From: Trichobilharzia regenti
Lineage: Eukaryota > Platyhelminthes > Trematoda > Strigeidida > Schistosomatidae
Length of the DNA: 64,000 nucleotides
NCBI GenBank assembly: GCA_944472135.2
Contig: OX235270.1
Location: 149,849,128 to 149,913,127 of the forward strand
Reading direction: 5' to 3'
Shown one piece after another: positions 17,448 through 28,499 of this stretch. Within the stretch, counting starts at the first letter, position 1; each line of letters begins with the position of its first letter. The position numbers and the translations under genes were made by a program. The notes under the pieces were generated by a model that was not told the origin of the DNA, ran no database searches, and saw only the letters and a list, made by a program, of their open reading frames with translations.

Positions 17448-20400
17448 AAAAAGTACGAAGGTTTGGTTATTAAGGTGACACAAAGCATTCTGTGAATGCG
17501 ATCCATGCAAAGAGAAAATTAAGGACGTTCAGCTGTCAAAAATGTTTTCTTGATTAAGGTGATCCTTTATTTTCATTTGGTATTTGTAAACACATAATAA
17601 CTGTCAAGAGTGGATGATTTGAATTGTTGACGAATTTCTGTTGAGAGGCGAGCAGGCCAAATATATTCTATCGTTGAGTTTCTGTACTTCCTTGTACGAC
17701 AGAGAGCATGTTATCTCTTAGGATGACTCCTAGACAGACTTCTAGCTGATGAGATGCAAGGAAGGGGAGAGTTGTGAATAGAAGGCGTGAGGGTGTAGAC
17801 AGTCAGACAAAATGGATTTGGAGTATTTCCCACATGATTTCAGGTGTCTATCGACTACTGTAGTAACAAGCTGATTTCATTGCACACTAGTCAGTCGCCT
17901 TACTGACCCAACCTGTGATGCTCTTCGAAATATGACACAGTCCGTTTTAAGTAGCTCAGGGAATACCAATGGAGGGCAATTAGGATTCTAGAGTTAGCGA
18001 AGTAGAACAGGGAGAGGTTGAGTGATTTAAGATTGTCTTAACTCCGTGAGGTTGTAGGTTAGGTGGAACATTCTCCTAGAAACTGACAACTTCAGAGCCC
18101 AAAGAAGGAGAATAAGTTGTCGAAAGGAAGTGTTCTCTCAAACATAATGGTAAGATACTTCAGTGAGGGTTATAAATAACAATGTATTCCATCCTAATAT
18201 ATCTCCGATATATCCACCTAAATATTAGAAAACGCCAATGTATCATATGAATATTAATGCAGGTTGTCATGACAGGATGAAGTTGTTTAAAGTTATTGAT
18301 ACTGAATATCAAAGAGACAATGGAGATTTCTCGGTTTTCTCTCACAAATTATGTCCATACCTGACGTGCTAGCTGATATATCGTGCCAATAATTGCATGG
18401 AGCACAATCCAATTACTGAGTGCCTATTTGAGTAGACAAAGAGACCATGCAATATATTCCTCGTGAGGACATCAATTCTAATACCACTACTATAATTTGA
18501 TCTGTGTGTGTGTATGGAATATATAACTTCAGATGAATATCTCTGCTGTATTTCCTACCTTCGAGCTTCTGCTTTAGCTGGCTCCGTTTCACTCCCGGAG
18601 AGGGTTTCCTTCATCACAGCCAATAACCCTCAATAGTCTCACAGAGGATGACTCCATCCGAGATTCCGGCCGACTGAAGCTTCACATTAGATCATAAAAT
18701 ATTGACGATCCATAATGCACAACAGTATGGTGTCACTTATAATTCTGAGTATTGTACACGTCTGATCAACAGGATTCGATCAGACACTCAAGAATAGAAA
18801 GCTTTACAATCCAGCCTTCGGATGGGGTTTGGAACGCATAATATAATCAATCCCACAGGGAGTCATTTGTCACTTAATTTACTTAGCCTCTCACCCTTCC
18901 AATTCGACAGCGATACAGTCAGTATTCAGTCAGTATTTTGAATATCAAAGCGTCATCCACACAATCTCCTAACCAATGAGAACCACACTTTAATTAGATT
19001 GTAGATCTACGTAGATTGATATCTACGAGAAAGGACAAGAAGTGATGCCTCAATTTCATGTTCACATACTATCGAACACCTAGTATCCAATTAATCTGAA
19101 GAAATCCTCCGTCCCATCTCTAAACCAGCTCTACTGAAAAATGATTTGTCAACAGAGACCGCGTATTCAGATTCCCATGGAATCAGTCAACGGGGATGTC
19201 GGACTGATTTCAATAAATATAGAGCTTCTGAGACACTCGGATGTGCAATTCGACAGTCGTAAATTCCAGTCAGTGTTACACTGTAGAACAACGTGTTTAC
19301 AACACACACACAGACGCATTTTCAAGTCTTATTCGAACTGGACACATGCTCAAATCTGTCAGACAAATTGATTCATTTCCACCTTCTCTGTCTACCTATA
19401 GCATCTACAATATAGTCAGTCTGCTCATCTGCATCATTCATCCTGTGATGACTCGATGAATAGATGACTCGATGTGAATAGAACTACTTCGATGAGTTAA
19501 TTACGGTCATTCGACATTTGCACCTGTAAACCAGTCAGTCAGTCAGTCAGTCTGTCGATCAGTGAATATCACAGGATTCTTCTCCTTTCCTCTTTCATAC
19601 TGTTTTACTCATTAATTATTGATTATTGATTAATTGTCTTTCTGTTGTTCGCTTCTTCTTCTTCAGTCATTGTACAATCATAATTTGTGAGTAGACTACA
19701 GAGATCTTTCGAAACAAGAATATAAATATATTTGAAGTGTTAGCGTGATAGCACTTTCATGATATTAGAAGGAGGGAGAATAATGCACATTCAACACTTG
19801 ATTTGTGGATCACATTATTTCTTCTGGTCATACAACCCGTTGAAATGATTTCGCCTACAGCTTCTTCACGAGGCTGAAGCTAAAGCTGAAGCTGAAGAAC
19901 TGAACGTCAGAATTGCTAAGCCACTCGGCTATCTGAATTTCCTCTCTATTCGTCGAAATGCATCGAATTCACTTCGTTCCAGATCACAAGGGAATAATCC
20001 AGCCAATATTGTGTATATTGTGTGTACACGCATTTTGCAGGACTAACTAACCTATTATTATCATTATTAATATCATTACTATTATTATTATTATTAATAT
20101 TAATATTGAAAATATTCTTAGGGAGAAATTTAATCCCTGGTCTCAGAAACGCCTTACACAGCACCTTTTAACTCTCTGAGTGCGTCAACTCAATTTTGTA
20201 GATTTGCTGCAGTGAGAAGCTGTGTAGAAGGAGATTTTATTTGTTTTGTTCGTTTTTATTTTTCAGAATCACTTTCAATTCTTCGACCTCTTATTTACTA
20301 TCAATTATTTCCTGAGATAGCTGCTATCATCATCATCATCATAATCATAATGATCATTTATTTCACTGATTGATTGTCAACTTTCTCAGGTGGGGAGCAT

Positions 20401-20895
20401 CACTCATACATTCTTGACTCATTCTTTCAAATGCACTTTGGTGAAATAATTAATCTGTTGACCAACGACCGAACCGACATTTAGACATTCAAATTTAAAT
20501 TCAAATTCAAAGCTATGAAGATTAGCATGCAGTGGTGAGGGGGGGGGCGGGGGGCGAGGGGGCTGAGCGATAATCACTAATCACTAAACATAGGAAATAA
20601 CAAAATTGAATCGACCAAACAGATTGCTTGGAAGTTATTGATTTCTTGTTTCGTTGTCTTTCTCCAATGGAGGCACGACTTCAGAATTTCAATGATTTGT
20701 ACTCAGTCTGATTAAATTCACCACTTGATTGGGATACTTGTATTCAGTTTAGAGAATTGTGACGTGGTGAACGTATCGTTCAGGCCACACAGAAAGAATA
20801 CACAGTTTGCCTTCAATAATTTTTTCAAAGCTTCACTCTCACGGATTACATTGTCACTGATTGAAAGCCACCATCATCACTGACATAAAAACAAA
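17448..20895. other. Upstream region of CPEB, copy B: no confident gene
   Basis: The sequence is shared with copies C and D. A short frame at 19,141 (MICQQRPRIQIPMESV...) is open for 76-90 codons in all three copies. Its length changes with a CA-repeat difference (copy B has an extra CA), so coding is doubtful. Other contents are a (GTCA)n tract at about 19,535-19,552, a (GCTGAA)n-like tract at about 19,872-19,895 and a trinucleotide AAT tract at about 20,060-20,105. This may be promoter, 5' UTR or intron of the CPEB gene. Confidence 0.4.
20536..20566 (+). other. G-rich tract, G-quadruplex candidate (copy B)
   Basis: Runs of 9, 6 and 5 guanines are separated by C and CGA. The same tract is present in copy C (52,133-52,155, on minus) and copy D (62,168-62,192), where four runs of at least five G occur. 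It lies about 350 bp upstream of the tentative CPEB start codon. Confidence 0.5.
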
Positions 20896-20935
20896 ATGGA
20901 GTCGACTCGCTCAGCGTCTGTGATCAACAATAACA
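20896..20935 (+). CDS. Tentative first coding exon of CPEB1-like gene (copy B)
   Basis: ATG at 20,896 opens a 40-nt frame (MESTRSASVINNN plus one base), followed directly by a strong splice donor GTGAGT at 20,936. It ends in phase 1, and the CPEB exon at 28,049 begins in the matching phase, so a direct join would stay in frame. It is conserved in copies C and D. The upstream context AAACAAAATGG is a reasonable start context. With it the protein would be about 432 residues. The proposal rests only on phase and signals, and other exons could lie between. Confidence 0.35.
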
Positions 20936-21112
20936 GTGAGTGTATTACTTGCTTTGCATTTATCGTGTTTTCTGTAATTGCTAAACACCTTTGTTTACTT
21001 AATAACTAATAATTTTACAATTCCCCTTGTAACATTGTACCATTATGAAGACAATATTTAGCGAAGAGACTCTTTAGATATGATAGAGAAGATTTGTAGC
21101 TCAGGTGGATAA

Positions 21113-21304
21113 TTTTGATGTGGTTTTGTTCTCTGAGCTGGATAGTTAGTTTGCGAAGCTTTCATCACCTTACTGGGTGACATCTTCAGCGCATACTTCA
21201 AATTGAAGTGAGCTTTTAGGTTTCTCCACGAGTTTATTAATCATTCCTCCTGGTGACCTTGGACGTGATTGGTTGTTTATGTATGTTTTCACACCTTCTA
21301 GGTT
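21113..21304 (+). repeat. PLE-B inverted terminal copy, left arm
   Basis: About 192 bp that is nearly the exact reverse complement of 23,176-23,367. It covers the last codons of the PLE ORF, its stop (TTA at 21,170) and the start of the 3' UTR. The sequence outside it (21,076-21,112) includes TAGCTCAGGTGG, which fits an RNA polymerase III A box. Confidence 0.9.
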
Positions 21305-23160
21305 ACTTGTGTTGGAACTGATTGTTTCTGTGACTTGAACTTTGGCCAATCGTGTGTGAAGTTTCTTTCTTATTGGTTGATAAATTTTGTCTATCTCGAT
21401 GTGTCTATTGATTGATGATTCACTGGAATGCCAAGCTTCTAAAAATTCTCTAGCATTCTTGTTATTTCCTTTGTCTAATATTTGAACGTTGTCCCAGTCG
21501 AATTGATGTCCGTGGTTGTCTGTGTGTAGTGAAATGAGGGAGTGTATATCATGTCTTTTGACGGCTAGCTTATGTTCGTGGATACGAAGACGAAGGGGAC
21601 GTCCACTTTGGCCAATGTAGTGTTTTTCACAGTTGTTACAGTTTATTTTGTAGATGATGTTGGTTTTGTCTTCTTTTGCTGTTGAGTCTTTTGGTTGACA
21701 TAGAATTGAGTGCAGCGACTTTGTTGGTTTGTGTACGACGTCAATTCCTAAAGGTTTGAAGAGTCTTTTAGTGATTTCTGAGATATCCTTTATATATGGT
21801 AAGGCGATTTTCTTTGTGTTTTCCTTGGTGGCTTTTGTTTTGGTAGGTTGGCTTGGAGGTATATGTCTCTTGATGAAATTCCGGGGATATCCATTCTTTT
21901 GGAAGACGTCCATGAGATACTTTTCTTCCATTTTTCTTAAGGTGGGAGTGCTGCAGTGAGTCCTTGCTCTCTTGAATAGTGTTTGTATGCAGTTCCTTTT
22001 GTGTGCTATTGGGTTGTTGCTGTTGTAATTCAGTATTTGGTCTGTGTGAGTTGATTTCCTATAAACTTGAGTTTCTAATTCTCCTGTAGTTGTTCGCCTG
22101 ACTAAGACGTCCAAAAATGGTATTTTGTTTTCGGATTCCTCTTCTCTTGTGAATTTGATGTCGTTGAAGACGTTGTTTATTAAGTTGTGAGTTTTGTCTA
22201 ATTCGTTTCTTTTGATTATTACAAATGTGTCGTCGACGTAACGTATCCAAATCTTGGGTTTGATCTTTGGTAGAATTATGTTTTCGAGTCTTTGCATCAC
22301 TGCTTCTGCAATCAAACCTGATATTGGCGATCCCATGGGTGTTCCTTTGACTTGTTCATATATTTGGCCGTTGAATTGGAAGTATGTTGTTAGGCATAGA
22401 TTTATGCATTCCATCCAGCTTGTGTGTTGCATTTTTGATTGTTGTGGAAGTTGTTCGTCGTTGCTAAGTAATTGCTCCATGGTTTCTTTTGCTAGTTTTT
22501 GTCCGATAGAGGTATATAATGCTGTCACGTCGAAGGATACCATTATTTCTTGTTCATCTATTTGGATGTCTCTGATTTTCTCTAGGAATTGGATAGCAGA
22601 GTTGATGGAGTGATCACAGGATTCCGTTAGGTGTTTTAGTTTTCTGTATAATTCCTTGGACAAATTATATGTTGGAGTTCCTGGGAGTGATACAATTGGT
22701 CGTAACGGGATATTTGCCTTGTGTATTTTGGGTCTGCCGTAGAATCGAGGTAGGACTGGTCCATTGGATTTCATTCGCCATTGGTCTTGTTTTGTGATCT
22801 GTCCAGTTTTGCTGAGCTTGTTTAAGGTCCTTTGGATGCGGTTGTCCAATGTTTGTATGGGATTTGTTGGGAGTTGTTGATATACATCTTCATCTTTGAG
22901 TAGTTCTTCAGCTTTCTTGGTGTATTCTTCTCTGTCCATGACTACTGTTGTTCTTCCTTTGTCGGCTGGTAAAATGACGATGTCCTTCCTATTTTTCAGC
23001 TTTTTGAGGGCCTTTAATTCTTGAGAGTTGAGTTGTGTGTGTTGTCTTTTCTGTTTGACCATTGGTACAATTGTTTGGCGTATCTCTTCCTGTGTTTCCT
23101 CGTTCAAGTTTGATGATTTGAGTAATGATTCAAGGGCAGCGAAGAAATCAGTTTTTGAAG
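21170..23160 (-). CDS. Penelope-like RT with GIY-YIG endonuclease, 5'-truncated (PLE-B)
   Basis: A long open frame of about 660 PLE-derived residues. Blocks in order are VILPADKGRTTVVMD, RFYGRPKIHK, VSFDVTALYTSIG (motif A), GTPMGSPISGLIAEA (motif B), IRYVDDTFVI (motif C, YVDD), PFLDVLVRRT, then GIY-YIG with the preceding CNNCEKHYIGQSGRPLRLR. The open frame formally starts at 23,227, but its first 20-odd residues read through the inverted terminal copy, so the true N-terminus is missing. RT and nuclease motifs look intact. No frameshift was seen, so it is young but probably not autonomous. Confidence 0.88.
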
Positions 23161-23175
23161 CATCTACAACACCGG

Positions 23176-23367
23176 AACCTAGAAGGTGTGAAAACATACA
23201 TAAACAACCAATCACGTCCAAGGTCACCAGGAGGAATGATTAATAAACTCGTGGAGAAACCTAAAAGCTCACTTCAATTTGAAGTATGCGCTGAAGATGT
23301 CACCCAGTAAGGTGATGAAAGCTTCGCAAACTAACTATCCAGCTCAGAGAACAAAACCACATCAAAA
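23176..23367 (+). repeat. PLE-B inverted terminal copy, right arm
   Basis: This arm encodes in forward direction the C-terminal residues NLEGVKTYINNQSRP through CAEDVTQ and the stop, the same peptide found at the end of the main ORF on the opposite strand. It is therefore a foldback copy of the element's 3' end, not a classical transposon terminal repeat. Confidence 0.9.
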
Positions 23368-23382
23368 AAGAAGAGACTCTTT

Positions 23383-23984
23383 TCAAGGAATGTTATTATC
23401 GAGCTGTAGAACCGTATTTATATTTATATATATATATATGTATGTGTAGTTCTTTTATGAGAATTTAGTCCAGTTAGCGAATTGAGGCGAAGGCGAAGGC
23501 GTGAATACACGAAATAAAGAGAGTAGAATAAAATATGTCAGTCAAAGGTTTGTAAATATTAAAATAGAACAATGTCGAGTGGAGACACAAATAACGTCAT
23601 TTAAAGAACTTTCAAGTGTTGGATTGGTTGGTTGGATTCGATCGGTTGGAGGAGCATTGGAAAAGCTGCAGTGACTACTGGACGGCTGTTTCCGTTGTCC
23701 TAGTTTCCGACTGACACCTCAGCAGTACGCACCACTCACCACTATGCTTCAAACCCAGCGTTACATTTCATGGTGTGTGATTTGACTAGATACAATTGAA
23801 TACTGGTATGCACATTTTGAATTTGATTAACAAATGGGAAAATTGGAAACAATTCACTGTGAGGATACTACTACTACTACTTCTATTAATAATAATAATA
23901 ATAATAGTAATATTATTCGTAGTAATGAGGGAAAGTAAATGAAAAGAGTAAGTGAATGAACAAAGTAAATAAACAAATGTCTAT
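23383..23984. other. CPEB intron or intergenic sequence, copy B
   Basis: No gene recognised. It contains a (TA)n tract at about 23,420-23,440 and AAT and ACT microsatellites at 23,868-23,920 that vary between copies. Confidence 0.4.
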
Positions 23985-24790
23985 TCGTCTATGGCCAAGG
24001 CAGAAGTAGGCATTGCACATACTTCTTTTCTACACAAAATTCTGGTTGGCTTTAATTCATGACTGGCCATGGCCCACGCTGTCTTTAGAAGCTTGAGACG
24101 AAGGAAATGCAGCAAGTTGTCATGAATTCGATACATGATGATGACGATGATGATGATGTTCAAACCATGGTCGAAGCTGGAAGAGTGACAGGAGTTGAGC
24201 AAGTGTTGTTCTAGAATAGAGCTCCGTACACCCTTCCTTTCTGTCTTGTAAAACCACTCAAGAGTATGTACTCGTTTCCGTGTGGAAGGCGTTCGCTGGC
24301 TATGACCAATGTCCCTTGCTCCATTAAAGGATCAGGTGAACTAACAGATGCATATGGAGGCGGGAAGACGACGACGCTTATCTTTTACACAGATGGAGAA
24401 CAACTTGCAGCTGGTGAACGTCATTTATAGTTTTTCTGCAAAGAACGTCTTACCGACTGATTTTGACAAACGGTTTTTCAGCATATCTGAAGCATACCTT
24501 GATCATCTTTGGATTCCGGATTCATGAATAAGGCTTTCTTTGGAAGTGAGTCGGTGACCAGTTTGGACTACTTGTCTTTCATGTTCTTGTCAATAAATCG
24601 GTTCGGATGACCGTCTGTCGTGAGCGTGGCTTTAAGAAAGGCTAGTTGTAAGTCAACGCAATCAGAACTACAAGTGTTTGTTATTCTGAAACAGAGTGAA
24701 TGAATTAGCCTCCTTATCCTAGAGATAGACACGCAACTATAAAATCTAGTTACTTGTCCATTCCATGTACGTTTCCAGTGGATGGATGTT
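23985..24790 (-). pseudogene. Ancient PLE-D remnant (copy B)
   Basis: Minus-strand translation shows TWNGQVTRFYSCVSI, SSDCVDLQLAFLKATL, HPNRFIDKNMK, KNRLSKSVGKTF and then a degraded GIY-YIG (YGARDIGHSQRTPS). It ends in RILCRKEVCAMPTSALA, matching in order the C-terminal third of PLE-A (TWNGQYTHFHSF to LCVQKKLIHSLCLPWP). Several stops and frameshifts break it. It is present in copies C and D, so it predates the duplication. A variable ATG/GAT microsatellite sits inside at about 24,136-24,160. Confidence 0.75.
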
Positions 24791-25136
24791 TTGAGAGATC
24801 AGTCAATGCATCTACAAAGGCACACTATGATTATAATCGCAGATATTTTGATTGCATTTCATACTACTACTACTATACTATATTATTATTATGATCGTTA
24901 TTATTATTATTACTATTCATGTGTTCACGCCTTCGATTCCATTCCCTTCCCTCAACGGATATAGTTAATAACTGTCCTTTTTCTAGAGACATCCCGTATT
25001 GACTTATTTGATGGTGTGCCTGTATACGTTTATTCCTTGAGCCTGTTCACAATACTGAATAGACAGTGGACGAAAACATTTAGAGTTGACACAGTTCCCG
25101 GTTATGCACATATACTCATTGTTCGGTTGAACTGTG
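24791..25136. other. Intron sequence with microsatellite, copy B
   Basis: It contains a (TAT)n-type microsatellite at about 24,868-24,920, longer or shorter in copy C. It also holds an open frame extension past the RTE 3' fragment that has no recognisable domain. No gene seen. Confidence 0.4.
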
Positions 25137-25498
25137 GCCCCCTCAGTGAGTGTCCAATCCATTTCCACTTTCGCCTGCATATTTTCTGTTGTTGGGCGAT
25201 TGGTTATTGTCTTCTTTCTTCCCATAGTTTCTTGTTGGCGATTCATTCCGACCCGGACATCTGATATTCGGTATAGAGCGATGATAGCTGCTGATGTATG
25301 TCTGCAACAGGCTGTTGGAAATATTCTTTGTGATCCACCCGCCAAGTTTCTCATCCGTATACAAGAACTGACTGACTTGACGTTTGTATTGAAAATCCTA
25401 CCGAATTTTGTTGTTGATGATGGCTGAGTGACGAAGATTTCGAGATTGGTTTCAGGTTGATTGATGCAGGTGTTTCTCGGCCCCTCCCCGATTCTCAC
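25137..25498 (-). pseudogene. RTE C-terminal domain fragment (copy B)
   Basis: The frame includes RIFNTNVKSVSS, GGSQRIFPTACC, NRQQETMGRKK and AKVEMDWTLTEG. These correspond to the IFNSNVKSVLLYG, ELWE.TKQ and RRRKWRWIGH blocks at the C-terminus of RTE polyproteins, as seen more clearly at 38,001-38,411. Frameshifts blur it. Confidence 0.65.
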
Positions 25499-27183
25499 TC
25501 AATTTGACATCCTCGTCCGTTCCGACTTCCTGTAGTTGAGACAATGCTCCCTAGATCAGTGAATGAAACAATACCTTTCAAATTCCTCCCGTTGATGGTG
25601 ATTGGCGCTGGATGTTGCTGTTACTGTTGTTATTGGTTGGTTATTTTCATAACCCCTGTCTTGTCTATGTTCACCTGGAGTCCTGTCTTCACCGGCTGCT
25701 TCTTCGACCAGTTTGTCGGTCGGTTTTCGCTTGTAAGTCTTCGATTTTGTGTGTGTCACATTAAACATAAATCATCCATGCGCGAAATCCAGGTCTTCTG
25801 GGTTCTTCACGTCGGTCCAGGATATCCCTGCCTTCTCGTTTCCCACTGTCTGACGCATAATCCAGTCAGTCCACCACAAGTAGGAATATCACTGGTGAAA
25901 GATAACAAGCACCTTTGTCCGACACCTGTGTTCACTCCAAACTCCTCGCTGAGTTTTCCTTTTGTGGATGACTTGACATGTGCCGTTGTCGTACAGCTAG
26001 CTGTTGAATAAGGTTGATGAATATTTGGGCGCTGCACGCCGTAGTACTCGAGTAGTTTCCAAATTACTTCGCGGTCAACGCTGTCTGTTGAAGGCCTTCT
26101 CAAAGTTTATGAATTTGAGGTAGAGGTTTGATTGTCATTCCATGTTTTGTTCTGTGATGATGATGCGTAGAGTTGCAATTTGGTCAGGACATGATTTGCC
26201 CTTCCTGAATGCAGCCAGCTTGTTCTGGTCGGAGTTCTGTCTCCAGTGCGTCCTTTATTCTCTCCAGGATGATGCGACTCAGAATTTTACTTGGCGTCGA
26301 CAGGAGCATGATTCCTCGCCAGTTCCTGCAGAGTGAGGCGTAAGTCGCGCTTCTTTGGTGGTTTCACGAGACATTCTTTCCTCCAATCAGTAGGCACACT
26401 TCCCTCCTTCCAGACCTTTTGCGATAATGGAGACGGCATATTTGCTGTTGTCTCTAGGTCCGCTTTCAGGGTTTCAGGGGGTATTCTATCTGGTCCAGCT
26501 GCTTTTCCAGCTTTCAGAAGCTTGATTGCACTCAAGACTTCAGATCTCGTTGGAGGATTGGTGTCAACTTGCAGTTGTGTACGCGCTGTTGTTGGTATTT
26601 CTGGATGGGTTGGAGGTGGTGGTCGGTTCAAGAGTCCTTTGAAGTGACCCACCCATTGTTTAATCTGTCTTTCTTCCTTTGTAATTGGGTTCCCTTGGCT
26701 GTCTTTAATAGGTTTCACTTGTGTTGATCTCTTCCCGGATAGAGACTTGGTTATCTGATATAGTGTCCTCAGGTCCTTTTGCCTGCTGCCTTCTCAGCTT
26801 CAGTGGCCAGATTGTCGTAGAATTGTCTTTTGTTCTTCCTAGAACTCTTCTTCACTTCTTTGTCCAGTGCTGTGAAAGTTGAACTCAGCGTCTCCTTCTC
26901 TTGTCCGTCCTTGCGTTGAATCATTTTTTCTTTCAACATTCTCCTCTCCTCCACTAGTTTCCAAGTGTCCATTGAGAGCCATTCCTCGTGTTGTCTCTTC
27001 TTTCTTCCTAAAACCGTTGAACGCGTTTCGTTGAAAATCACCTTCAGAGAATTCCAATGGTCTTCCACGCATGATTCTTCCGTGGTGTCACGTAGTGTTT
27101 CCTGCTTTGCTCTGACAGTCGCAGTGGAAGTGTCCTTTGTGGTTGTGTTTTTCAGTAATTGAGTGTTGAATTTGTATTGTGGC

Positions 27184-27741
27184 CTATCCCCAGCTATCCT
27201 CGAGGCTTTTAGCTTCACCTTGAAAGTCCCCTGTACTAGATAGTGATCTGAACCCACACCTGCTCCTCTCCTCGACCTTGTGTCCAGTAGGTTCCGTCTT
27301 CATTTCTTTGAGATTGAAATGAAGTTTATCTGGCTTTTGGTGTGTCCATCTGGTGAAGTCCATGTCGCTGACCTTGTGTATATCCTTAAGGTTGAACACA
27401 CTGCCACCGATCACCACATCATTGAAGGCGAAGAAGTCTGAGAAGAGTTCACCATTGTCGTTCATTTCACCGAGGGCCTCACGACCCATGGTGAGTTCTC
27501 TTCCTGTGTTGTCTCCTCCCAGCTTCGCATTCATGTCGCTCATCAGGATTTTGATATCGCCATTTGGGACGTTGTCCATTAGTGTTTGTAGTTGTCTGAA
27601 GAACGTCTCCTTCTTCTCTTGTTCTGAGACGTTTGTAGACGCATAGCATTGAATGATTGTAACATTCCTTCCGTTTGAGTTGAACCTGGCTGTCATTATC
27701 CTGGCGGAGATCGGTTCCCAAAATAAGGCTATTGTTTTCAT
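27184..27741 (-). pseudogene. RTE endonuclease fragment (copy B)
   Basis: Counterpart of 468-1025, 185 codons. It has SDMNAKLG where copy A has GDMNAKLG, changing a conserved endonuclease glycine. The following frame with GSDHYLV (26,769-27,257) stops early at AAGKRT because of a one-base deletion. Confidence 0.75.
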
Positions 27742-28048
27742 TTTTAGTAGTTTTCATATATTTGTACGTTGAAGTTTCTACTAGCACCACGGCCCAACAT
27801 TCCCTCTTCATCCAGGCTTGAGACCGGCTAGAAAACTAGCGAGCTAGTCATCTGGGCCAGGTTAACCAGAGGACATAGATAACACAATATTCCCAGTTCT
27901 CTTCAACTCGTTATGTTGACCTACTATGATGAGTCACTATGATGGAATTGAATTTGTCACTCCATACGAGGGTTTCTTAATCCTAACCGGTTATTTTCTG
28001 ATGACGAACGAATTAACAATGTACTTACTCTATTGTCTTTTCATGTAG

Positions 28049-28492
28049 ATGAGAAATGTGATGAGGTATCACTTCGAACCGACTATAAATCAAACCTTTC
28101 TGAGATACTCCACGATCAAAATGTTGTTGATTTGGAGAGAAGACTGATCACACGTCCTGCGACCTCAACAATTCGAAGACCATGTCTCTTTGGTACTCAA
28201 ACACTCAGTCATCAACAATCCGAGGAGGAGAATGGTGACCATGGAAGCGCCTCAGTTATGAGCGATTACAATTGCTGCAGTCTTGAAACTGCAGTCATGA
28301 AACCAGAGTATCATTCTGTTGGAGTGAAAGTAGGTGGAACAGCTTCACCTCGTAGTGAAGGTGGACCAACAATTCGATGCAATTCTGTCGACAAGTATGA
28401 CTGGAATGCAATGATCGCAGAATCACATGTGATTTCTCCCCGGGTGTTCCAGACACTGGACTATCACAGAGCAACAGAAGTGGTTTCAACAG
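28049..28492 (+). CDS. CPEB1: CPEB1-like gene, N-terminal exon (copy B)
   Basis: A 444-nt exon bounded by a pyrimidine-rich acceptor ending TTTTCATGTAG (28,038-28,048) and a GTGATT donor at 28,493, in phase 1 at both ends. It encodes a low-complexity, Ser/Thr-rich region with no fold that I recognise, as is usual for the N-terminal regulatory part of CPEB proteins. The open frame extends beyond both splice sites, but the phase match with the next exon supports these borders. The symbol is given by homology of the RRM/ZZ exons downstream. CPEB1 proteins bind U-rich elements in 3' UTRs and control cytoplasmic poly(A) length and translation, notably in oocytes. Confidence 0.65.
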
Positions 28493-28499
28493 GTGATTT

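Larger units (their letters stand above)
21076..23369 (-). mobile_element. Young PLE-B insertion with inverted terminal copy
   Basis: It is flanked by a 13-bp target-site duplication GAAGAGACTCTTT (21,063-21,075 and 23,370-23,382). The homologous sites in copies C (about 51,620) and D (about 62,695) are empty, so the insertion came after the segmental duplication. The element has 192-bp inverted ends, 21,113-21,304 and 23,176-23,367. The right one is an inverted copy of the 3' end of the element (end of the coding frame plus 3' UTR) placed at the truncated 5' side. A 37-bp tail lies outside the left arm. Confidence 0.92.
25137..27830 (-). mobile_element. RTE-clade LINE, decayed (copy B)
   Basis: The same insertion as in copies A and C, on the strand opposite to CPEB. 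In order on minus: endonuclease fragment (27,184-27,741), linker and RT N-terminus (26,769-27,257, then 26,287-26,718 after a one-base deletion), RT catalytic region with DLDFAHG in place of DLDFADD, and a C-terminal region (25,137-25,498) with IFNTNVKSV, the ETMGRKK block and MQAKVEMDW. It is inactive. Both termini are truncated: it ends at GGGGCC before the usual C-terminal zinc-like block. Confidence 0.82.

Noticed and set aside
17738..17765. CTGATGAGATG as a hammerhead core
   Set aside because: No GAAA partner with a matching stem II was found downstream and no closing stems are evident.
19141..19371. Conserved short frame in copies B, C and D as a host gene
   Set aside because: Copies are recent duplicates, so conservation is not evidence of selection; a CA-repeat difference changes the frame in B.
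19905..19960. Minus-strand AGCCGAGTGGCTTAGC as a tRNA-Leu/Ser gene
   Set aside because: It resembles an A box, but no B box or cloverleaf closes downstream; at most a decayed tRNA-like fragment.
21076..23369. PLE-B as a DNA transposon because of its inverted ends
   Set aside because: The ends are copies of the RT element's own 3' coding end, and the ORF is RT/GIY-YIG, not a transposase.
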